Source: Actinocatenispora comari (GTDB taxonomy: Bacteria; Actinomycetota; Actinomycetes; Mycobacteriales; Micromonosporaceae). Taken from it: 64,000 bases of DNA. The notes under the pieces are model-generated. The model did no database searches, was not told the origin of the DNA, and was given only the letters and a program-made list of their open reading frames with translations. The DNA is taken from assembly GCF_017312725.1 (NCBI RefSeq), contig NZ_BOPO01000002.1, positions 62,001 to 126,000 of the forward strand. The letters run 5' to 3'. The number at the start of each line of letters is the position of its first letter. Within the stretch, counting starts at the first letter, position 1. Positions 58,440 to 64,000 of this stretch are shown here, piece by piece. The position numbers were made by a program, and so were the translations under genes.

Positions 58440-59549
58440 CTAGATCAGTTCGCGCTCGCCGCGTTCCTTGAGGCGGTCGACGAGCTTCTTGACGTCCTGG
58501 GCGCGGTTGCGCGGGCAGACCAGCACCGCGTCGTTGGTGTCGACCACCACCAGGTCGTGCACGCCGAGGGCGGCCACCAGCCGGCCGGAACGCGGCACCA
58601 CCACCGTGTCGTGCGCGTCGATGGCGAGCACCTCGCCGCCGCGCTCCTCGCCGCGGACCACCACGTTGCCGTCGTCGTCCATCGGCAGCACCACGCCGAG
58701 GGTGTGGAAGTCACCGACATCGGTCCAGCCGAAGCTGCCCGGCACGGTGGCGACCCGGCCGGCGCGCGCCGCGCCCTCCATCACCGCGTAGTCGACGGAG
58801 ATCTTCGGCAGCGTCGGCCAGATCTCGCCGATCGCCTCCTCCCGCTGCGGGGAGTCCCAGGCGTCCACCACCCGGCTCAGCCCGTCGTGCAGTTCCGGCT
58901 GCTGGCGGGCCAGCTCGGCCAGGAACGCGCGCACCGACCAGACGAACATGCCGGCGTTCCACAGGTACTTTCCCGACTCGACGTACTCGACCGCGACCTC
59001 GTGCGACGGCTTCTCCTTGAACTCGCCGACCAGCTTCGCCGGCCCGCCGTCGAGCGTCTCGGTGCAGCGCAGGTAGCCGTACCCGGTCTCGGGCTCGGTC
59101 GGGGTGATGCCGATCGTGGTCAGGTAGCCGGCGCGGGCGGCGTCGATCGCCTGCCGTACCGAGGAGTGGAACCGCTCGGTGAAGCGGACCAGGTGGTCGG
59201 CGGCGAACGAGCCCATGATCGCGTCCGGGTCGCGGCGGGCGATGACCATCGCGGCCAGCCCGATCGCGGCGCACGAGTCCCGCGGCGACGGCTCGACCAG
59301 GATGTTGTCCGTCGGCAGCGCCGGCAGCTGCCGGGACACCCCGGCCGCGTGCGCCACCCCGGTCACCACGTAGGTGCGTTCGGCGGGGGCGAACGGCGCC
59401 AGCCGGTCGATCGTCGCCTGCAGCAGGGTGCGGTCCGAACCGGTCAGGTGATGCAGGAACTTGGGTCGACCGGCGCGCGACAGCGGCCACAGCCGGGTGC
59501 CGCTACCGCCCGCCGGTACCACCGCGTAGAAGCCGCCCTCGTCGGTCAT
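58440..59549 (-). CDS. manC: Mannose-1-phosphate guanylyltransferase
   Basis: The product is 369 residues. The nucleotide motif is AVVPAGGSGTRLWPLSRAGRPKF, with LVEPSPRDSCAAIGLAA, FAADHLV, ETGYGYLRC, VGEFKEKPS and LWNAGMFVW following in the order expected for GDP-mannose pyrophosphorylase. It makes GDP-mannose from mannose-1-phosphate and GTP, completing the route begun by manA and manB in this window. No isomerase domain is fused to it. On its strand TAGTCT lies exactly six bases before the ATG at 59549, a leaderless layout. Counterpart: Rv3264c. Confidence 0.95.
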   Translation of the reverse strand: MTDEGGFYAVVPAGGSGTRLWPLSRAGRPKFLHHLTGSDRTLLQATIDRLAPFAPAERTYVVTGVAHAAGVSRQLPALPTDNILVEPSPRDSCAAIGLAAMVIARRDPDAIMGSFAADHLVRFTERFHSSVRQAIDAARAGYLTTIGITPTEPETGYGYLRCTETLDGGPAKLVGEFKEKPSHEVAVEYVESGKYLWNAGMFVWSVRAFLAELARQQPELHDGLSRVVDAWDSPQREEAIGEIWPTLPKISVDYAVMEGAARAGRVATVPGSFGWTDVGDFHTLGVVLPMDDDGNVVVRGEERGGEVLAIDAHDTVVVPRSGRLVAALGVHDLVVVDTNDAVLVCPRNRAQDVKKLVDRLKERGERELI

Positions 59550-59630
59550 CTCGGCAGACTAACCGGCCGAACTGAAAGCTACCTGGACGGCACCAGGGAG
59601 TGATCGGGTGACGCCGAACGGACCGGTCGG

Positions 59631-60779
59631 TCAGGCGGCGACCAGCGCGGCGGCCCTGGTCCAGGCCGCGATGTGCACCTCGGCGCTCTGCTCCCAGGTG
59701 AACTCCCGGGACCGCTCGTACCCCCGGCGGCCCAGGTCGGCGCGGCGCGGCTCGTCGTCGAGCAGCGCGGCCAGGTCGTGCCCGATCTCCTCGGCCGATT
59801 CGCCGGTGTACGCCACCGCGTCGCCGCCCACCTCCGGCAGCGACAACCGCGGCGTGGTCAGCACCGGCGCGCCGCAGGCCATCGCCTCCAGCACCGGCAG
59901 CCCGAACCCCTCACCGTGGCTGGGGTAGGCCGCGACCAGCGCGCCGCCCAGGTAGCCGGGCAGGTCGGTGTAGCGCAGGTAGCCCGGCCGCAGCAGCCGC
60001 AGGTGCGGTGGCACCTCGGCGACCACCTTGTCGATCTCCTCGTCGTGCCCGGTGCCGCCGGCCAGCACCAGCGCCGGCGGGTTCTCCCGGGTCGACACCG
60101 CGCGCACCCAGCCGCGGATCAGCTCGGGCACGTTCTTGCGCGGCTCCTTGGCACCGAGGAACGCCACGTACGGCGTGTCGGCCAGGCCGAGGCGGGCCGC
60201 CACCCGGGCCTGCTCGTCGGCCGACGGCGGGTGGAACGCCTCCGGGTCGACGCCGTGGTAGGCGACGTCCAGCCGGGTCGGATCGGCGTCCAGCAACCGG
60301 ATCAGCTCGTCCCGGGTCGCCTTGCTCGGCACGATCACCCGCGCCGCCCGGCGCAGCGAGGTCTTGATGGCGGACCGGAAGAACGTGCCGCGCGCCTTCT
60401 CGTAGTGGTCCGGCTCGGTGAAGAACGTCGCGTCGTGCACGGTCACCGTCACCGGGCAGGCCGCCCGCAGCGGGCAGGTGTAGAACGGCGAGTGGATCAC
60501 GTGCGCGGCGTGCTGCTGCGCCAGCAGCGGCAGACCGGTCTGTTCCCAGGCCAGCCGGGCCGGCCGGTGCGACACCGCGGCCGGGCCGACCACCACGTCG
60601 GCGTGCGGCAGCAGCCGCGAGTACCGCTCGGCGTCGGTGCGCTGGCAGACCACGGTCAGGCCGTGCTGGACCCCGGACAGCGCGTGCAGCAGCCCATCCA
60701 CGTACCGCCCGACGCCACCTCGGTCGGCTGGCACGCTCGTCGCGTCGAACAGCACCCGGGGCAGTTCGCCTCCGGCCAT
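59631..60779 (-). CDS. GT4-type glycosyltransferase (likely mannosyltransferase)
   Basis: The product is 382 residues with two Rossmann halves. RVLFDATSVPADRGGVGRYVDGL is the acceptor-side start; TVHDATFFTEPDHYEKA follows. The donor side has PYVAFLGAKEPRKNVPELIRGW and the E-x7-E motif in PSHGEGFGLPVLEAMACG. It is a retaining, GT4-like enzyme; GDP-mannose from the neighbouring manC is the obvious donor. The ATG at 60779 (GGGGAG upstream) is preferred to a GTG at 60788. In M. tuberculosis this place holds wbbL1, a rhamnosyltransferase, so the gene has been replaced. Confidence 0.88.
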   Translation of the reverse strand: MAGGELPRVLFDATSVPADRGGVGRYVDGLLHALSGVQHGLTVVCQRTDAERYSRLLPHADVVVGPAAVSHRPARLAWEQTGLPLLAQQHAAHVIHSPFYTCPLRAACPVTVTVHDATFFTEPDHYEKARGTFFRSAIKTSLRRAARVIVPSKATRDELIRLLDADPTRLDVAYHGVDPEAFHPPSADEQARVAARLGLADTPYVAFLGAKEPRKNVPELIRGWVRAVSTRENPPALVLAGGTGHDEEIDKVVAEVPPHLRLLRPGYLRYTDLPGYLGGALVAAYPSHGEGFGLPVLEAMACGAPVLTTPRLSLPEVGGDAVAYTGESAEEIGHDLAALLDDEPRRADLGRRGYERSREFTWEQSAEVHIAAWTRAAALVAA

Positions 60780-61053
60780 CCCGACCACTCCCCAGCAGCT
60801 GCGCGCTTCGCTGACGCGAAGTCACCGTCTCGTACCCCGGCATCCGCCGCGCGGTGGGCCGCGCCGCGCCGGGTGCCAGCATGCCAGCGTACGCCGGAAG
60901 CGTCGCGAACGAAGGACGCCACGACGACCGACACGTCCCGGTACCGCCCCGTTCACCTGACCGCGGCATCGTCGCAGTTCGTCGGGCCGGCGGCGGCGAC
61001 GGCACGACGCGCCCGGCCTCGGGTGGGCGCCTGGCCGACGCTATGGTGTGGCC

Positions 61054-61794
61054 GTGTCGAGCGATCCCGCCACCGTGCCCGCGGCGCTGGCCGCCGCGCT
61101 GCGCGCGAACCAGAACGCGCCGCTGATCACGTACTACGACGAGCGGCTGGGCGAGCGCACCGAACTGTCCGCGGTGACGCTGGACAACTGGGTCGCGAAG
61201 ACGGCGAACCTGCTGGTCGACGGCGCGGCGCTGGGCCCCGACGACAGCGCCGCGGTGCTGCTGCCGGCGCACTGGCAGACCGCGGCGGTGCTGCTGGGCT
61301 GCCTGACCGCCGGGGTACCGGTGCGGTTCGGTGCCACGGCCACCGGGCCGGCGCCGGTCGACGTCGCGTTCGCCGCGGTGGACCGCGCCGAGCAGGCCCG
61401 CGCGGCGCGCCCGGCCGAGACGTACCTGCTGGGGCTGGCGCCGATGGCGCTGCCGTTGCGGGAGGTGCCGGACGGCGCGCTGGACTACGTGGTGGCGGTG
61501 CGCGCGTTCGGTGACCGGTTCTCCTCGGCACCGGCGGACCCGAGCGGGATCGCCTGGTACGAGCCGGAACCGGTGAGCCAGGCGGCGCTGGCGGACCGGG
61601 CCCGGCGGCATGCCGGCGAGTCCGGCCTGCTGCCGGGTGGGCGGTTGCTGGTGCCGGTGGACGCCGAGCCGGACCCGGTCGCCTGGCTGTTCGCGCCGCT
61701 GCTGCTGGGCGCCTCGGTGGTGCTGGTCCGCAACGCGGACGCGGAGCGGCTGGACGCGATCGCCGCCACCGAGCGGGTCACCACCCGTACCTGA
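61054..61794 (+). CDS. TIGR03089 family protein
   Basis: The product is 246 residues. LITYYDERLGERTELSAVTLDNWVAKTANLLVD is the diagnostic opening, and PHWQT-like sequence (here PAHWQTAAVLLGCLTAG) follows. The family resembles the N-terminal half of AMP-forming acyl-CoA synthetases but lacks the adenylation core and the C-terminal lid, so activity is doubtful. TATGGT lies exactly six bases before the GTG at 61054, with no Shine-Dalgarno. Counterpart: Rv3268, near wbbL1 and cpsA. Its function is unknown. Confidence 0.88.
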   Translation: MSSDPATVPAALAAALRANQNAPLITYYDERLGERTELSAVTLDNWVAKTANLLVDGAALGPDDSAAVLLPAHWQTAAVLLGCLTAGVPVRFGATATGPAPVDVAFAAVDRAEQARAARPAETYLLGLAPMALPLREVPDGALDYVVAVRAFGDRFSSAPADPSGIAWYEPEPVSQAALADRARRHAGESGLLPGGRLLVPVDAEPDPVAWLFAPLLLGASVVLVRNADAERLDAIAATERVTTRT

Positions 61795-61812
61795 TCGTCC
61801 ACTGTGGACGAT
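61794..61812. repeat. 19-bp near-palindrome at the end of the TIGR03089 gene
   Basis: ATCGTCCAC (61794-61802) and GTGGACGAT (61804-61812) are perfect arms around one T. It starts in the stop codon. It contains the TCCA-N3-TGGA motif that recurs in this window. Confidence 0.65.
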
Positions 61813-61876
61813 TGCGCCGGTCCGTTCGGTAACCGACGCCGAGTCGGCACGCCGCCGCGCACGGCCGGTGGTCGGT

Positions 61877-62503
61877 TCAGTAGCCGACGCCGAGGGTGTG
61901 GCCGATCGTCGCGTCGTCGGCGAGCGCGGCGAGGATCGCCGCCGCCACGTCGGTACGGGCGATGGTGATGCCGATGTTGCGGTCCAGCGCGGTGCGGTAG
62001 GGCCGGTGCGCTCCGTCGGTCAGCCGGGGTGGCCGCACGATCGTCCAGTCCGTGTCGCTCGCCCGTACCTGGTCGTCGGACCGCCGGGTGTCGTTGAACC
62101 CCTCCCGCAGCAGGCGGCCGAGCAGCGGCTTGACCACCAGCCGGTTGAGCAGGTTGTCGCCCGCGTCGACGTAGGCGCCGTTGGCGCTGACCACGACCAG
62201 CCGGCGCACCCCGGTGGCGGCCATCGCGGCCAGCTCGGCGCGGGTGCCGTCGGAGCACACGGTGGTCGGGCCCCGGCCGCGCGGGCCGAGCGCGGACACC
62301 ACCGCGTCCGAGCCGTCCACCGCCGGGGTGACGCCGTCGGGTTCGAGCACCGCGGCGGTGTGCACCCGCAGCGCCGGAGTGGCGGCCACGTCGAGCCGGG
62401 CCGGGTCGCGGACCACGGCGACGACCTTGTGCCCCGCTTCGAGCGCCTGCCGTACGACGTGGGTACCGATGCGGCCGGTTGCGCCGAAGACGGTGATCTG
62501 CAT
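61877..62503 (-). CDS. NAD(P)-binding reductase/epimerase-like protein
   Basis: The product is 208 residues, an atypical short-chain fold. QITVFGATGRIGTHVVRQALEAGHKVVAVVRDPARL is the nucleotide-binding start (GATGxIG), VVSALGP and RLVVVSANGAY follow, and DTDWTIVRPPRLTDG is the motif of the SDR_a5-like NAD(P)H-binding group. Members act as flavin or biliverdin reductases or as redox sensors. GAAGGGCG precedes the ATG at 62503. It is divergent from a TetR gene with a long imperfect palindrome between them, so it is the probable target. Confidence 0.87.
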   Translation of the reverse strand: MQITVFGATGRIGTHVVRQALEAGHKVVAVVRDPARLDVAATPALRVHTAAVLEPDGVTPAVDGSDAVVSALGPRGRGPTTVCSDGTRAELAAMAATGVRRLVVVSANGAYVDAGDNLLNRLVVKPLLGRLLREGFNDTRRSDDQVRASDTDWTIVRPPRLTDGAHRPYRTALDRNIGITIARTDVAAAILAALADDATIGHTLGVGY

Positions 62504-62517
62504 GAGCGCGCCCTTCT

Positions 62518-62563
62518 GGTTAGTGAGTGCTCACCCACCTAGTATGGTGAGCAACCACTAACC
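62518..62563. promoter_or_regulatory. Long imperfect palindrome in the reductase/TetR gap
   Basis: Eighteen-base arms (62518-62535, beginning GGTTAGTGAGTGCTCACC, and 62546-62563) are complementary but for two positions, around ten bases. Each arm also looks like a half-overlapping GTGAG-N2-CTCAC type site. TAGTAT at 62541-62545 region may be the -10 box for the TetR gene. Confidence 0.72.
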
Positions 62564-62578
62564 CGTCAAGGAGGAACC

Positions 62579-63232
62579 GTGCCGAGCACTCCCGACCGCG
62601 AGACCCGGGCACCCGGCGACACCCCGGAACGCGCCGGCACCCGGCCGCGCGGCGGTACCCGGGACCGGATCCTCGACGCGGCGGCCCAGGTGATGCACCG
62701 GGACGGGCTCGCCCGCTCCACCACCAAGCAGATCGCCCGCGCGGCCGGCTACTCCGAGGCCACCCTGTACAAGCACTTCGACGACAAGACCGACCTGTTC
62801 CTCGCGGTGCTCAAGGAGCGGCTGCCCCCGCTCGGCGGGTTGCTCGCCGCCGAACCGGACGGCTCGCTGCGCGACAACCTGGTCGCCATCGCCGCCCGCA
62901 CGCAGGCCTTCTACCACGACAGCTACCCGATCGGCGCGTCGCTGTTCTCCGAGCCGACGCTGCTCGCCGCGCACCGGGCCGAGCTGGAGCGTCGCGGCGC
63001 CGGCCCGCACAAACCGGTCGACGGCCTCACCGGGTACCTGCGTGCCGAGCAGCGCGCCGGCCGGATCCGCGCCGACGCCGACTGCGCCGCGGCGGCCCAG
63101 CTGCTGATCGGTGGCTGCCTGCACCACGCGTTCCTGGACACGTTCGCGCAGCGCGAGTTCGACCCGGGCCGAGCCGAGCACCGGGCCGCGGCCCTCGTCG
63201 ACACCCTGCTCGCCGGCCTGACCCCGGCGTGA
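62579..63232 (+). CDS. TetR-family repressor, beside a NAD(P)-binding protein
   Basis: The product is 217 residues. A disordered N-terminus of 25 residues precedes [56 protein letters not shown]. The C-terminal domain includes [18 protein letters not shown]. The GTG at 62579 has AGGAGG upstream. The palindrome of 62518-62563 lies just ahead, so autoregulation and control of the divergent reductase gene are likely. The inducer is not known. Confidence 0.88.
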   Translation: MPSTPDRETRAPGDTPERAGTRPRGGTRDRILDAAAQVMHRDGLARSTTKQIARAAGYSEATLYKHFDDKTDLFLAVLKERLPPLGGLLAAEPDGSLRDNLVAIAARTQAFYHDSYPIGASLFSEPTLLAAHRAELERRGAGPHKPVDGLTGYLRAEQRAGRIRADADCAAAAQLLIGGCLHHAFLDTFAQREFDPGRAEHRAAALVDTLLAGLTPA

Positions 63233-63246
63233 CCCCGCCCGCGGGG
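63233..63246 (+). terminator. Short GC hairpin after the TetR gene
   Basis: CCCCGC (63233-63238) and GCGGGG (63241-63246) pair around CC, immediately after the stop. The stem is only six pairs, so the call is tentative. Confidence 0.4.
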
Positions 63247-63443
63247 GCGCTCGTCCGACCGTGGGATGCCGGGTCCGACGCTCGGCCAACCCCCGCCCGG
63301 ATTTCGGCGTTCCGGCCGGCCGGGCGCACCGTTGCTGCGAGCCTCGGCAGAGGACCCCGCCACGTCGTCACCGGGCCGTACGAAACGGTGTCGCGGCCGG
63401 TCCTTGCCTGCACAGAGCCGGGCTCGCATCAACGGGAGGCGTC

Positions 63444-64000
63444 ATGGGCTACGTGACCGTCGCGGACGGGACGGAGATCTACTACAAGGACTGGGGCAGC
63501 GGGCAACCCGTCGTGTTCAGTCACGGCTGGCCGCTCAGCGCGGACGCCTGGGAGGACCAGTTGCTGTGCGTGGCGGAGAACGGGTACCGCGGCGTCGCGC
63601 ACGACCGGCGCGGCCACGGCCGCTCGTCGAAGGTATGGCACGGGTACGACTACGACACGTTCGCCGACGACCTCGCCGCGCTGATCGAGAAGCTCGACCT
63701 GCGCGACGTGGTCCTCGTCGCGCACTCGATGGGCGGTGGCGAGATCGCCCGGTACGTCGGGCGGCACGGCACCGCCCGGATCGCCAAGATGGTCATGATC
63801 GGTGCGGTGCCGCCGCTGATGCTCAAGACCGGCAGCAACCCGGACGGGCTGCCGATGGAGGTCTTCGACGGCATCCGGGACGGCATCCGCAACGGGCGGG
63901 CGCAGTTCTGGCGCGACTTCACCGAACCGTTCTTCGGCGCGAACCGGCCGGGGAACAAGGTCACCCAGGGCAACAAGGACGACTTCTGGCGCATCGCGAT
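63444..64000 (+). CDS. Non-heme haloperoxidase-like alpha/beta hydrolase (3' end cut by window)
   Basis: At least 185 residues are visible. [35 protein letters not shown] (oxyanion), RRGHGRSS and the nucleophile elbow [18 protein letters not shown] are those of cofactor-free haloperoxidases/perhydrolases, which make peroxyacids. The acid and His lie beyond the window. GGGAGG precedes the ATG at 63444. It was left out of closed-ORF listings because no stop is reached. Confidence 0.87.
   Translation, partial: MGYVTVADGTEIYYKDWGSGQPVVFSHGWPLSADAWEDQLLCVAENGYRGVAHDRRGHGRSSKVWHGYDYDTFADDLAALIEKLDLRDVVLVAHSMGGGEIARYVGRHGTARIAKMVMIGAVPPLMLKTGSNPDGLPMEVFDGIRDGIRNGRAQFWRDFTEPFFGANRPGNKVTQGNKDDFWRIA

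Overview
The window is about 64 kb of very GC-rich DNA (by eye above 70%) coding on both strands, with GTG, ATG and some TTG starts and many 4-bp start/stop overlaps. A WhiB regulator, F420 genes (fbiA, fbiB), DUF3499, RNHCP and TIGR03089 proteins mark it as an actinomycete, most likely of the Micromonosporaceae type. I see no rRNA, tRNA, CRISPR array, transposase or phage gene.

Layout. (1) 1-5.8 kb: an envelope polysaccharide operon with a family-2 glycosyltransferase (cut by the window edge), two membrane proteins, a Wzx-type flippase and a small Cys/His protein. (2) 5.9-7.7 kb: a DGPF (YCII) protein with its ECF42-type sigma factor, preceded by a promoter that fits that group. (3) 7.7-18 kb: stress and metabolism genes, including a CAAX protease/histidine kinase/response regulator operon, RNHCP, an AlkD-like protein, NADAR and a HelD/HelR-type RNA polymerase motor. 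(4) 18-28.6 kb: an MFS exporter with a palindromic operator, a broken VOC gene, an AhpD-like protein, an AT-richer secreted protein, an ECF41 sigma factor, a second ECF sigma with a redoxin, and a large LuxR-type ATPase regulator. (5) 28.8-43.6 kb: DedA, a two-component system, SpoIIM/RDD, an ABC exporter, several TetR-controlled enzymes, a P450 and a methyltransferase. (6) 43.7-61.8 kb: a conserved actinobacterial block (manA, SIS isomerase, Trm112, manB, DUF3499, zincin-like protein, whiB, fbiA, fbiB, manC, glycosyltransferase, TIGR03089) with the same order as Mycobacterium tuberculosis Rv3255c-Rv3268 as I remember it, plus local insertions. (7) 61.9-64 kb: a reductase/TetR pair and a haloperoxidase-like hydrolase that runs off the end.

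How the genes work together. manA, manB and manC give the route from fructose-6-phosphate to GDP-mannose, and the adjacent GT4 enzyme is a likely user. fbiA and fbiB assemble F420. Four TetR genes each lie beside an oxidoreductase, hydrolase or SnoaL-like gene and share a gap with inverted repeats, which gives four separate predicted small-molecule-responsive modules.

Most unusual signals: two unrelated genes preceded by related 23- and 26-codon leader ORFs that both end in EERR-stop inside an ATGA overlap; at least eight genes with a TANNNT -10 box exactly six bases before the start codon (leaderless transcripts); multi-copy palindromes in three TetR-controlled gaps; an enriched TCCA-N3-TGGA palindrome; several short tandem repeats; and a secreted protein of foreign composition between an AhpD-like gene and its probable ECF41 partner.
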